Shown: positions 10,301-20,199 of the stretch, piece after piece | Layout: each line of letters begins with the position of its first letter | Numbering within the stretch: position 1 is the first letter of the stretch | Source: Patiria pectinifera | Lineage: Eukaryota > Echinodermata > Asteroidea > Valvatida > Asterinidae | DNA length: 64,000 nucleotides | Reading direction: 5' to 3' | NCBI GenBank assembly: GCA_029964075.1 | Contig: CM057145.1 | Location: forward strand, 1,054,001 to 1,118,000 | Notes under the pieces: model-generated | The model's input: only the letters and a program-made list of their open reading frames with translations | Database searches by the model: none | Told to the model about the DNA's origin: nothing | Position numbers and translations under genes: made by a program

Positions 10301-11805
10301 GCTTCTTTGTATGTAAAACTAAAGTATCGGTTTTCCACATTTCTTTAGTACTGGAAGAAGACCACAGCCCCCAAGGAACCAGAGAAGAAGGAAGAGAATG
10401 AGACGCCAAAGGAGGAAAACCCAGAGTCCAAGCCAGAAGAAGGTTGGTGTCTTTCTTTCTTTTTTCTCCTGTTTTTATAAGGCAATCGCCCAAAGCCAAC
10501 AGCCACAAAAGGTGTAGGGGTAAGGGACAATTGTGTAAACAGAAACACAAAAAAACATGATAGGACAGGAAGAGATTCACCGATTCAGAAGAAAACAATT
10601 CCATCAGTCTGAAGGCAAGTCACAATCCCGATTCCAATGAGCTGACAGAGTGACAGACCTTTGTAAGTTGTTCCTCCCCTGTTGCCTGTGAACTGAATGG
10701 TACTGTGGTAGACTTTTTTTGACTTGACTACTAACTCTTTTCTGCATCATTTTACAGCTAAACGGGGGTGCCCGCATGAAGTTAATTGCCTTGTAGATTA
10801 AGACCTCCTTAGAATCCTATTACTTCACCAAGGTTTTCTCTGCTCGGGTAGTGTAGTGTACCGCGGCTTCTTACTGTGGCTATATAACTGCTTACAGTCT
10901 CCGCGAAATGGACGGTTAGCAGAAACTCGTGTGCTAAAGCAGCGTCATTTTCAATTGGGCACTGCAACCAGTAAATGGCCTACATCCAATTTTAAGACCC
11001 ATATTCATTTGACGAAATATGTTCTCCGTCAAAGGCCTGACACTGTCTATGGTCCAACATGTGTGCAGTATTGTATGTGGCAAAAAGGATTGAAGTGAGC
11101 CATTGTTAAGTGAGGAAACAAAACAGTTGTTGAAAACCAAAAGCAACCAAGACAGGAAACAAAGCAGTTGTTGAAAACCAAAAGCAACCAAGACAGGAAA
11201 CAAAGCAGTTGTTGAAAACCAAAAGCAACCAAGACAGGAAACAAAGCAGTTGTTGAAAACCAAAGCAACCAAGACAATACAGGAGGCTCAGTGGCATGCC
11301 TATACTAACGATGAGCCGAACTCTGCCGTTTTTCCTGCGTCTTTAGGAATCTGGTCGTAGTTCAGAACATATAAGGATGTAGTGATTCTAGAAGAAAAAA
11401 AAAGAATCAAAGACGCCATCTGGGTAAGGATGGAACAACACTAACTTAACAGAAAGACGGTTTACTCCTCAATTTATCTATCATGTGGGATCGGGCCGTT
11501 CAGGATATGACTAGCTTTCTATCACATGACAAGTCTACCGGGTCAACAGTTGCCTGACGATAACACCCGACGGTGTCGGACGAAACGTAGTAAGGAGTTT
11601 CAAAGAGTGAGTCCAGTATTTCGTTGTTTTTACCCCTCTCCATTTTTTGTGTACAGGTAAAACAGAAGAGGCAGCAGGTGAGAATAACGATGCCCCAGTT
11701 GAGAACAACGTTGCTGCAGCCGCGCCAATCACAGCCGAGGGTGAAGACATCCCAGCTGCCGACGCAGAAGAGAAGCCAGAAGAGAAGGCGGCAGAGGAGG
11801 CGTAG
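4346..11805 (+). CDS. START-domain lipid-transfer protein, PCTP/STARD10-like, 5' end missing
   Basis: Seen: six exons (4346-4382, 5362-5464, 8357-8500, 8960-9128, 10349-10442, 11657-11805) with AG/GT borders join in one frame to 231 codons and a TAG stop. The protein contains FFTDAELRKKW, the VIKMPMACDDRDIV segment that corresponds to the PFP..NRD-V strand of START domains, and WALKMIVNRVTVGYP in the C-terminal helix. Known: START domains bind one lipid or sterol in a hydrophobic pocket and move it between membranes. The last two exons encode a Lys/Glu/Pro then Ala/Glu-rich acidic tail absent from minimal START proteins. The N-terminal third of the domain is missing; no convincing upstream exon was found in 1-4345. 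Assignment to the PCTP/STARD10 branch is a guess; START family is fairly secure. It converges on plastin, 11.3 kb away. Confidence 0.8.
4594..4668. repeat. Half copy of the 63525-63666 foldback MITE
   Basis: GGGAATAAAACATGTGCTTGG and GACAACCGG-like text followed by GGAGCCTGGATGC match the left arm of the element at 63525-63666. Only one arm is present here. Confidence 0.55.
4875..5136. repeat. Dispersed repeat family I, copy 2 (inverted)
   Basis: Reverse complement of the 2736-3056 repeat, including the CACGATCGAAAATGGCTTCC end and the TTGGAACTTGTAAGTAGAAA segment. With copy 1 it forms inverted arms 1.8 kb apart around the first recognised START exon; whether they are ends of one element is unclear. 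Confidence 0.7.
5362..5464 (+). CDS. START gene, exon with helix and strand of the lipid pocket
   Basis: Acceptor GTTAG, donor GTAAGT. Encodes VLEFFTDAELRKKW followed by KTPNYEILEDRDDFKIVYT, matching the START stretch in which a 'Y.V..D...R..WD' helix precedes a strand. The usual Asp after the Trp (RKKWD) is Ser here. Phase 2 at its end. Confidence 0.75.
5688..6013. mobile_element. MITE family F, copy 1 (inverted relative to copy 2)
   Basis: Ends TATACCTCTCTCTTGGATTC and ATTCAAGACAGAGGTATAAC form terminal inverted repeats. The body, including TGGGTACCAACGATACAAGC, is the reverse complement of 14112-14431. No open frame of note. Confidence 0.75.
6482..6533. repeat. Poly-C/poly-A run and (AAAT)n microsatellite
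   Basis: A C-rich run, then A-rich, then AAAT repeated about eight times. Simple sequence only. Confidence 0.85.
6598..6716. repeat. Dispersed repeat family I, copy 3 (partial)
   Basis: Shares the segment from CAGACTGGT through CAAGTTCCAAAAATGAAG to TTAATATGGCCGAC with copy 1, in direct orientation. Confidence 0.65.
7020..8260. other. Intron sequence, nothing recognised
   Basis: Part of the START-gene intron between 5464 and 8357. AT-rich, without repeats matching other parts of the window or coding signals. Confidence 0.5.
8271..8307. repeat. Short GC-rich hairpin
   Basis: GCGCCCTCACCGAG (8271-8284) pairs with CTCAGTGAGGGCGC (8294-8307) with one wobble and a 9-nt loop. It lies 50 bp before a START exon. 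Confidence 0.65.
8357..8500 (+). CDS. START gene, exon with the NRD-like motif
   Basis: Acceptor TTTCACAG, donor GTATGG. Reads VIKMPMACDDRDIVQ and then HVILYKSCNHPNKPP. The M-A-C-DDRDIV segment corresponds to the conserved P-M-S-NRD-Y/F of START proteins, and the HPNKPP loop resembles the HPKYPP loop of STARD10. Phase 2 at its end. Confidence 0.85.
8712..8821. mobile_element. Tiny MITE-like element (about 110 bp)
   Basis: Bounded by ACAGCGCCCTCAT and ATGAAGGCGCTGT, which are near-perfect inverted repeats. No target duplication was established. Confidence 0.4.
8960..9128 (+). CDS. START gene, exon with the C-terminal START helix
   Basis: Acceptor CTTTCAG, donor GTAGGT. Encodes ADVGIMGLVIRPK, DETSTRVTWLSQIGLKG and ALKMIVNRVTVGYPVSL, i.e. 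the last strands and the C-terminal helix that caps the START pocket. The exon ends on a codon boundary and its donor runs straight into the GGTTGG-type repeat array of the next intron. Confidence 0.85.
9129..10320. repeat. Degenerate GGCTGGTT-type tandem array filling an intron
   Basis: From the donor of the START exon onward the intron is made of variants of GGTTGGCTGGCTGG, with decay toward the right. It gives spurious Trp/Leu/Gly-rich open frames (e.g. 9134-9316), which are repeat artefacts. Confidence 0.9.
10349..10442 (+). CDS. START gene, Lys/Glu-rich tail exon
   Basis: Acceptor TTCTTTAG, donor GTTGGTG (a weak donor). Begins YWKKTTAPKEPEKK and continues as low-complexity Lys/Glu/Pro sequence. 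It completes the START helix and opens the tail. Phase 1 at its end; the next exon joins in frame. Confidence 0.75.
11115..11277. repeat. 41-bp minisatellite, four copies
   Basis: Units start at 11115, 11156, 11197 and 11238 with GAAACAAAGCAGTTGTTGAA and continue AACCAAAAGCAACCAAGACAG. Nearly identical copies; the last is one base short. The low divergence suggests recent expansion. Confidence 0.95.
11550..11593 (+). other. Hammerhead-like hairpin motif, weak copy
   Basis: CTGACGA (11554-11560), one extra base, hairpin AACACC-CGAC-GGTGT, then a short gap, GAAAC (11582-11586) and GTA. Flanks TTGC and GTAA can pair around the core. Resembles the motifs at 43145-43178 and 48941-48986, but helix II is not adjacent to the core on its 3' side. 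Lies in the last START intron. Confidence 0.3.
11657..11805 (+). CDS. START gene, last coding exon
   Basis: Acceptor GTACAG. Encodes KTEEAAGENNDAPVENN, then AAAAPITAEGEDIP and a Glu/Ala-rich end with stop TAG at 11803-11805. The reading frame agrees with the preceding phase. Low-complexity acidic tail, probably disordered. Confidence 0.75.
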
Positions 11806-12644
11806 ACTGGTAGATAGGTAGAACCAAGCAGCGTAGTATACGGGGGATTGGGGTCTAGACAAAGAACATGTGAAATGTCCCTTTGATGGATGCGAAGTAC
11901 GGGCACAGCTCATGCATCAATTTGGATAAATTTCACTAACTATTGAGCGTAGTATGTAGTCACGATGGGTCCAACAATTTTATCATTGATTTTGAAGTCA
12001 CCAATGAGCTCTTAGAACTAAGGTACGCAAGAATCGAAACAAAAATCCCTCTGGGAATTAAAAAATATATATAATAGTTATCTCGCTTTCTGGATCCAAT
12101 TTCATACAGCTGTGTACTAGCCAATTTATTTGCAGGGAACCAACCAAAAGCAGTATAGCCTCGTGCAATTTGGCTGGTAATATTTCCTGTTATTGAAGAA
12201 GTGCGCAGAAAACTTCTGCGCAAAGCGGCTTTATGAAACTGATTGGTCCTTGGTTACGAGGCTGCGATTGGTACCAGGTAATATACATGTACAATGTTTA
12301 AGAGTTGAAACCAGTGAAAGGTCACCTAAAGACTGAAAGGTCACTTAAAGAGGTTAAAACTAAAGAGGTCACATAAAGAGGTGCAAAGGTCGTCAAGAAG
12401 TGGAGAGCATTGTGTATTTTTTCTGTACAAGTTCAAATTGGCAGATGATATATTAAAATAATTGAAAAAATAAGCATTACTGTGTCCGCAATTAGTGTCA
12501 AAGTGACAATGTTGACTGTATAAATATAGAAGTAGCTGTAAGAGTAGTATATATCAAAATTACGCATAATTTGCATACTTTTTGCAAGTTGAAAAATTCA
12601 ATGTTATTCCCAATACAATATGTCGTGGCCTTTATTTTCAATTG

Positions 12645-12650
12645 AATAAA
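12645..12650 (+). promoter_or_regulatory. Candidate polyadenylation signal of the START gene
   Basis: AATAAA in an AT-rich stretch about 840 nt after the stop codon; a second AATAAA lies at 13206-13211. Position fits a 3' UTR end, but no transcript evidence is available. Confidence 0.3.
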
Positions 12651-12699
12651 TATTGAAAAAAATATTGAAACGTTGTTAAACGTGGCTTGAATGTAATAT

Positions 12700-14100
12700 T
12701 GGTATTACAAAGTGCTGTCATTCAATGCATGTGTAGTTGATGTCTTAATACTAATAATGATAAATATCGGATGTATAAAATTAGGCCTGAGTGAATGTGC
12801 CCAATATTGTGTGCTTGTAAAAGGATATTCGTTCGTGTCATGAATGCTCCAAACCCCGCGTAACTGAGCTTACTGAAACTCCGCTGATATCATCTTTATG
12901 TGTCATTGTATAAATACGTATGAGGTAGTGTTGTACAAAAAATAATATTGACAAAAAATGTCATGACATAATACCTGAAGTATCATCTATTCGTTTGGTA
13001 GAAATCGCATCTTCGTGAAAATCTAAACAAAAATTCCGGTGCCTGTGCGTTTATAACCGTAAGGTTTACGACGAATATATCATTTATACATTAGTTGTTA
13101 TGGGAAGTATTGCAAGAATATACGAAGCAGTAGGTACTAGTAAATAGTTTTACTTTCGAACACTTTTCCGAAGTGATACTGATATATAATTTATTATTTA
13201 ACAAAAATAAATGTAGCCTGATCTGCGTGTTTTGCTTTGATGCAATCAATATTTACATGAAATAGACTTAAACGTTTCGTGCATTATAGTTGTAACTTTA
13301 TGGATGCCTTGATACGCAATTCAACGGGATATTTATCTATTTCCCACTATGTTGTTCAGTAAAGAGGGCACTAAATGGCATTATAGCCTACTATTATTTT
13401 GGCATGTTAGGTCTGATATTTATGTGACTGCCAAGTAGTTCGTTTAGGCCTGTAGAGTAGTTCAAAAGATTAAAAAATATTAGAGTAGTTTTCTCGAAAC
13501 ATCAATTTTATTTTATGCTGGAGAATCGCTGTCTTTATAATAGGTACCGTTACTTGATGATACAATAACAGTGCGTCAGGAAACCAGATCTTTTTACGCT
13601 CATATGATATTTGGTGCCTAGTTAGCCTGGTCCCCTTCATAAACGTCACTTCGTACTCAACAGTGCCATAAAACAGCCTGGTAAATACTACTTATAACCC
13701 CTGGGTACGGTCGTGTGGTATTAAACCAAGATGGCTTACTTAAACATGATATTCGAACTTGTGATTGGTCAATAGAATTAATAGTCCAATATAGATAACA
13801 TAATGAGATATATAATAGTGGATGCCATTGAAGGCCTAGAATTTGTAAAATCTAAAGGGTGCTGCCATGAAACATGACTGAAACAAAGGCTAACAATTGA
13901 AATATTGTATATTATTTGTTCATTTTTTTTTGCATGTTTATCACTATAGATTTTATAAAGAGTTTAAGAACAAAGTATTCTGCGGTTCTACACCCACTTG
14001 TAAGATATTTCCTATTTATTTTGAATTATATTTAACTTTAAAACTAGAATGTTAGTCCGGATTTACTTTTATCATCTTCTATAATCGTCGATAAACTACA
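12700..14100. other. Intergenic, nothing recognised
   Basis: AT-rich, no repeat matching elsewhere in the window and no coding signal beyond the candidate polyadenylation sites. Confidence 0.5.
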
Positions 14101-14111
14101 TCAACTGGACT

Positions 14112-14431
14112 TGTTATACCTCTGTCTTGAATTCCGTATTTTCATTGGCCTAGACCGATCTCGTGTTAAGTTTATGAAAAGTCATGGCACACTTCCTGTC
14201 ACGTACTTTGGCTTTGTGCGTACGGTGTGAAACGCTTGTATCGTTGGTACCCACGCTATTTTCACCATGTGTTTACACATGAGTGGGAGCAGCAAACTAG
14301 CAGACGATCAGCTGTTTCGAGCACGCGACATGCGTGTGAGTTGACGTTCAATTGTCATCACGATTGTCGTGTTTACTGCTGTTTGTTTTCGTAATTTTTA
14401 CGTCCAAAGAATCCAAGACAGAGGTATAACA
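14112..14431. mobile_element. MITE family F, copy 2
   Basis: Terminal inverted repeats TGTTATACCTCTGTCTTG and CAAGACAGAGGTATAACA enclose about 285 bp that match 5688-6013 in opposite orientation. Complete ends make this the reference copy. Confidence 0.85.
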
Positions 14432-14435
14432 AAAC

Positions 14436-14572
14436 AACTGTTGACTGTTGTGAGTGGGAATTGACGTTTTGAACACCCTCAGGGCGTAAAGCACCCTCGG
14501 CTTCGCCTCAGGTGCTATGCGCCCATGAAGTGTTCAAAACGTAATATCCGACAACACAGCAGTCAACGATTG
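14436..14572. mobile_element. Foldback element (about 137 bp)
   Basis: Arms TGTTGACTGTTGTG...ACGTTTTGAACA and TGTTCAAAACGT...ACAACACAGCAGTCAA pair. The centre is CACCCTCGGCTTCGCC. Directly follows the family F copy. Confidence 0.7.
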
Positions 14573-15627
14573 TTAAATGTAACATTATCAACATCCATTT
14601 TCATCAAACCCAAGGTATATGACATGTTTTTTTAACGAAACAAATAGGTGATATGATCAAGAAACGGGAAATAATATAATAAGATACGGTCGGTTTGCAA
14701 TGTCAAAAAAAGAACCTCTTTTTTTCTTTTTTATAGACTTGGTCAGTGTTGACTTTTTCCCTTTTATGCTGGAGCGTCAACTAATGTCTAACAATGACGT
14801 CATGTGTTATGAGATTAGATTAGGTTTCTTGTAGCAAACGATATGATTAAGTAAACTACACAATTTGCGGTTCGTGTCAACATGCAGTATTCCTAAAACC
14901 TTGAAGAGTCTCAGAATGTGTCTTGTCTTTTTTATTTTAAACTTTTTTTAAATGCGTACATCCCGGAGTAGTTCGAATGTTTAAAGTCCCTTCATAGGTT
15001 GTTGTACCCTATAGTCCCTAGGTAATTCTACAAAACAAATATAGTCATTCAGTAATTCTACAAAACAAATATAGCCATTTCAGTAATCGGTATTATTTTA
15101 GTGTTAACAATCGTCGTGTTTTGCATGTCATCTTAAAAGGCTTCCATTATTATTTTATGAATCTTTTGAGTATATTTTTTACGCTTTTTCAGTGACCTCT
15201 TTTTACATACATTCCTTAGCCATTATTTTGTCTTGATAAACATAGATCGCTATTAAACATGCTTCACCCAAGTAAGTATATCCCGGAGTAGTCAAGAATA
15301 TAAAAGCAAGTGTATTAATATTAGACCTTGGCTTCAAAGCGTGAATTATTTGGTGAATGTCTTGTTGAAGGCGTTTATAATTGACCTATCGCGGTAGAAT
15401 CGCGTCAACGCAGCCTCCAAAATATTGTCCAGTTATGATATACAAATGCACGCGGAACGCGCAAAATCCAAAACAAACAAAACTTAAGTGTACAAAAACT
15501 CCATAGGGATAAGGTTGTCTAAGGGGCGTGGCTAACTCGCAAACGGCGATAGGTAAATTGTAGGCCCTCCCACTCTCTCAAAACAGTGCGCGCTGACCAA
15601 TACGATCACGACTTTTGGTCAGATGAC

Positions 15628-16403
15628 CAATAAGCCATTTGCGGGTGACATATACCCTTTGGGATTAAAATTTGAAAAACATATCGTGCACTGACTTGCT
15701 CAGATTGCTTGGCACATTTTAACTTTCAATCTCCAGACCAAAGACACTGTTGCTAATCACATGATTCGGAGCAAGCTCTTGCATTACGTAAGAGATGCAC
15801 CAATACATTGTTCACAATGGGTGAGAATGGCACAAAGACACCAGACCATGCCGGAGCTGGAGGCGTAATTTTTTTTCCTAGGAGGCTTAGGGGCAATGTC
15901 ATGAATAATTCAGTTTTTCCTTTGAATCATTGCAAGACTTAGGTTCTCGTTCTATTTTCCCTTAATTTAAAATTATCTCAGTGATAAATTTGGAGAAGAA
16001 AAATAGCTGATGAAAATGAGCAGCGACGACGTGGATTCGAACCAGGGATCTTTGTATCCATAGCTCATCTCGCTATCCACTAGGCTACTGTGTGGTAGCT
16101 CGACGACAACCGTTCTTTAAAATGCTTTAATGTATTGTAACTAGTTGAGTAACTAACAACAATGCTGTTGATGTCATTGTCCGTTCTCATGGATAAACAT
16201 GAATTATTCATGACATTGCCCCTAACCCTCCTAGGAATAAAAATTACGCGAGCTGGGGGTTGATAGCATAACGCTTGCCCCGAGTCACGTGGTATAGTGG
16301 CAGTCTCTTTGGTCGGGAGAATGCAATGTTAAAACGTGCACTGCATTGGATTCAGTCAGCATTCCAGATTTTATTCAAATTTAACTCGCAAACAGCTTAT
16401 TTA
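15628..16403. mobile_element. Element G copy 1, interrupted by element H
   Basis: Ends AATAAGCCATTTGCGGGTGA and AACTCGCAAACAGCTTATT are inverted repeats. Both halves match the uninterrupted copy at 18485-18840 closely (e.g. AGACACTGTTGCTAATCAC). The match breaks exactly at 15863-16249, where another element sits. Confidence 0.85.
15863..16249. mobile_element. Element H: inverted-repeat element nested in G
   Basis: 387 bp with about 50-bp terminal inverted repeats (GCGTAATTTTTTTTCCTAGG ... CCTAGGAATAAAAATTACGC). Flanks GAGCTGGAG and GAGCTGGGG are a 7-9 bp target duplication, present once in the empty site at 18485-18840. It contains a tRNA-like segment on the minus strand (A-box-like TAGCCTAGTGGATAGC, B-box GGTTCGAATCC). 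Duplication length would suit hAT or Mutator type; the class is unproven. Confidence 0.8.
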
Positions 16404-16451
16404 GCTTAATCAAACTCGGTCACAAGCGCTGAGAAAGCACAAGAACCGAAG

Positions 16452-16776
16452 GTAGGCGGGGATTTTTTTTCGTAGGCGGGTGAAACAATATCACAAATAT
16501 TGTTATTATTGAGTCGAATAATTCCAAGAACGGCTGTCGTCGAGCTAACACAGCAGCCAAGTGCATGGATAGCAAGATGAGCTATGGATAAAAAATAATC
16601 CCTGGTTCGAATCCACCACAGGATGCTCTTTTTCATCGACTGTTTTTCTTCTCCAAATTTATCGTTGAGATAATTTTAATTTACGGGGAAAAGAGAACGA
16701 CAGTCTGGCAATGATTCAAATTATTTACGTTGAAAGTGGCTTCACCCACCTACGGGAAAAAATGTGGGCGGGGCTA
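16452..16776. mobile_element. H-related element, core inverted
   Basis: The core about 16505-16740 is the reverse complement of the inside of element H, including the B-box-like GGTTCGAATCC (plus strand here). It is bounded by GTAGGCGGGGATTTTTTT and a related inverted end. Contents match but the ends differ from H. Confidence 0.6.
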
Positions 16777-17123
16777 CGGGCCACATCCGGTGTACTGTTA
16801 AATTTGGACTCCATGAAATACGGACTCTTGGTTGTAATGCGCATGCCTAAGTAAACATAATTAGGACAGCCAGTGACTAGTCACTGTGACAAGCCAAATT
16901 TCACCCAACACTGCATGGCAAGTTCGTGACACACACCACATGAATGACTACCGGTACGGCACTATAAAATTGTTTCCAATTCTTTTTTATTTATTCCCAC
17001 TTTTTATGCAACATGCAAAGTTCCGGACGTATAAACCGACTGAATTAGTTTGACCAAACCACACTCACAATCATGTAACGTTTAGTAGTCTGTCGACAAG
17101 GCAAAATGGACGGTGCAGTTCAG

Positions 17124-17517
17124 CTACGCCCACTGATCTCTATTATACTGACTGGATAGCGATTCGACCATATGCGTGTGCACAAGACCGTGACGCCCAC
17201 GCGCACACGCGGCGGCCATTTTGAAGCTCCCTCAGAAGCCCTACAACGCACGGATCCGTATACATGTATATATACAGCACAGAATTACAATGGTTTAGGA
17301 AGCGACTTTGGATCATCGAACACGTTTTTATTTATTCATTTTGCCCACAGTGTTATTTTACTCATGTTAATATAATTGTTCAAATGTATAATTTTATTTC
17401 ATGACTTTGCACATGTTTTTACGTGGTCAAAGGGAGTGTCAAAAGGGCGTCCAGTGACTTTACCCCCACCGCCCGAAGCGCTATCCAGTCAGTTTAATAG
17501 AGATCAGTGGCTACGCC
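17124..17517. mobile_element. Inverted-repeat element (about 394 bp)
   Basis: Left arm ACTGATCTCTATTATACTGA plus CTGGATAGCG; right arm CGCTATCCAGTCAGTTTAAT plus AGAGATCAGTGGCTACGCC. Arms about 45 bp. No coding capacity. A flanking piece (ATGTGGAGTCAGAATTTGGC) recurs near 17869. Confidence 0.7.
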
Positions 17518-18283
17518 CCATGTGGAGTCAGAATTTGGCTCATAGACCATTCTGTGCTTGGTTGGCAAACTGCATTTTTGCCAACCACAGCCTGCAAAAC
17601 TATGGAAGGTCCAACACTGCAAAAATGAAGAAAAGTTATTATACAGATCACCAAAATATTATTTGATTCTTAAAAATACAATATTTTCAACAAAGCTACT
17701 CAATAATTCCGACATATGCCTTTTTACTATGTGTTGATGGCGTTATGAAGACATTTTTGAAAAATATGTTGCCAACCACGGCTTCAATTTTTGCGCTTAC
17801 GGCAGCCCATACAAAATGGCGCCAATGTTTACGAACAAAAGAAAGGCCTCAGTGGCTACGCACCATGTGAGGTCAGAATTTGGCTCATACCACAACTTCT
17901 AACAACAGAGGGCGCCGTTTAGGGTCAATTTGGGCGCCCTCAATAGGTCACAAGCAAGTCGTTCTTATGCATCGGGTCCATGCTTCTGCCTACAGTGTAT
18001 GCTAAAATAATCCACGCCGACTTTCCACCGAGAAACAATTGTGCACGCTGTTGTACAAAGCAACTGCCCGGTGACGGACACAATAGCGAGCACAATACTT
18101 TCGCCATTCATAGCCTGCCCATATTGGTCTAAGCAGAAAATTAAGTTTAAAAGTGGTTTTAGTTGAATGACGTCACGCTTACGAACCGGATTGAGAGGGG
18201 AGGAGCAAGTGTTGTTGCTCACACGTGCGCGCGCATACACACACGTGCCCAGTGGGCGGGGTTATTCGGTCTATACCCAAGAC

Positions 18284-18454
18284 GATATGGGACGGAGGGG
18301 TACCCTTGGCCCTCCCCCAATATACCCTATGCAAACCCTAGACTATTGTTACCTAACACATCCCCCTTGATATCTCAAAAGAATTCCTGAGATTCTGGTA
18401 ACACAATGACCAACACAAAAGACGGGGGGGGGGGGGTTCCCTCCGTCCCATATC
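18284..18454. mobile_element. Short inverted-repeat element with poly-G
   Basis: GATATGGGACGGAGGGG and CCCTCCGTCCCATATC bound 171 bp that includes a G13-14 run at about 18424-18436. Confidence 0.6.
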
Positions 18455-18484
18455 GCGCTACAAATGGTCCAGTCTGGCCCCAGT

Positions 18485-18840
18485 AATCCATTTGCGAGTG
18501 ACCTATACCCTTTGAGATTTAAATTTGAAAAACATCTGTTACACTGACTTGCTCAGAATGCTTGGCACATTTTAACTTTGACTTCTCCGGACCAAAGACA
18601 CTGTTGCTAATCACACGATTCGGGGCAAGCTCTTGCATAGTTACGTAAGAGACGCTCAGCACCAATATATTGTTCACAATGGGCGAGAATGGCACAAAGA
18701 CACCAGACCATGCCAGAGCTGGGGGTTGCTAGCATAAGGCTTGCCCCGGATCACGTGATATACTAACAGTCTCTTTGGTCTGGAGAACGGCAAAATTAAA
18801 ACGTGCAAAGTATTGGATTAACTCGCAAATGGCTTATTCT
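18485..18840. mobile_element. Element G copy 2, uninterrupted
   Basis: Same ends and body as 15628-16403 but without the H insertion: CCAGAGCTGGGGGTTGC runs straight through the site. It serves as the empty-site reference. Confidence 0.8.
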
Positions 18841-19585
18841 GTGCGTTACCCCCATCCCACAATCACTTGCGTTCCAAACACAAAGACTATGTATCAATTG
18901 ATTAACCTGTACCAGTGGTCTTGATATGAGAAATTGAGCTCTGCACTGCCGCCTGCACAATAGTTTATTCGTCGCACCCTGCTGATTAAAAAGCAAACCA
19001 GGAAAATAATATGTGCAAATATGGTATCTTTAATAGGTTTATATTGCTCGTAACTCTAAAACCCAGTAACTCAATATCGAGAAGTGCAATCTAAGTACAG
19101 TAAAAGCATTATATCAACGCAGCCTCTATCTTACGCATTCTATTAGTAAACATCACAAGTTATTAAGCAATGTAAATTCAAGCAGTACATTGTATATCGG
19201 CTGGTATATCAAATTAGTAAGTGCAATATATTGGACCAAAACTTTTTCCAGGAATGGTATTCATTATTAACCCAAGGCACTTCTATTAAAATCCTATTGA
19301 AAAATACAACAGTTTATATATCTAATATTCTAACTTTCACAGCTTTTGAATTTTAGCAAAATTATACAAATAGCTTATGGTACTGGCGTTTTCTTCATTA
19401 TCATATTCATACCAAATTTGAAGTCTGCATTATACGCAAGGTGCACGGCTTTACATTATAACATATAGCAGAAATATCAAAAGAAAACCAAAACCTGCTC
19501 GGCCCAATTTTATGTTTGTACATGTAGAGCTTCTAAGCAGAATGTATTGCCGGGAACCAGTCACGTAATGTAAATTTAAAGATAT

Positions 19586-20150
19586 TTTGGTTTGTAACCC
19601 GTCTTGGCTAAGCAAGTGTTTTCTTTGCTGAGCACAAATCAGATGGGAACCAGCTAAAGGAAATTAAAATGTAATAACACTTTGGTTGGTAACCCGTCTT
19701 CTTTGCTTAGCAGATTTCTGTGCTGAGTAAAAATCAGATGGGAACCAGCCAAAATGCAATTCGACTGTAATGACATTTTGGTTGGTAACCTGCTTTTACT
19801 AAACTGATGTTTTTTATGCTTAGCAGCTTTCTTAGCTGAGCAAAAAAATCGAATGGGAACCGGCCAAAGGCAATTAAAATAATGACACTTGGTCTGGTAA
19901 ACTGTCTTCTTTGCTTACCAGATTTCTGTGTTTAGCAAAAAATCAGATGGGAACCAGTCAAAGGCAATTAAAATGTAATGACATTCTGGCTGATACCCTG
20001 TTTTTGCTAAGCTAATTTTTTTTTTATTCTCAGCAGCTTTCTGGGCTTAACAATCATCACATGAGAACCAGCCAAAAGCAATTCAAATGTAATGATACTT
20101 GGTATGGTAACCCGTCTTCTATGCTTAGTTGATTTCTGTGCTCATTGACC
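19586..20150. repeat. Tandem repeat of about 95-115 bp, 5-6 copies
   Basis: Each unit carries TTTGGTTGGTAACCCGTCTT, GCTTAGCAGATTTCTGTG, ATCAGATGGGAACCAGCC and AATTAAAATGTAATGAC with roughly 75-85% similarity by eye. Intergenic. Confidence 0.85.
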
Positions 20151-20199
20151 CCAATAAATGTACGACACAAAATTAAAAAAATCTACAACCAATCACACA

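Noticed and set aside
10934..11297. Phe/Leu/Trp-rich minus-strand frames resembling a membrane protein
   Set aside because: Reverse frames of the 41-bp minisatellite, repeating with its period.
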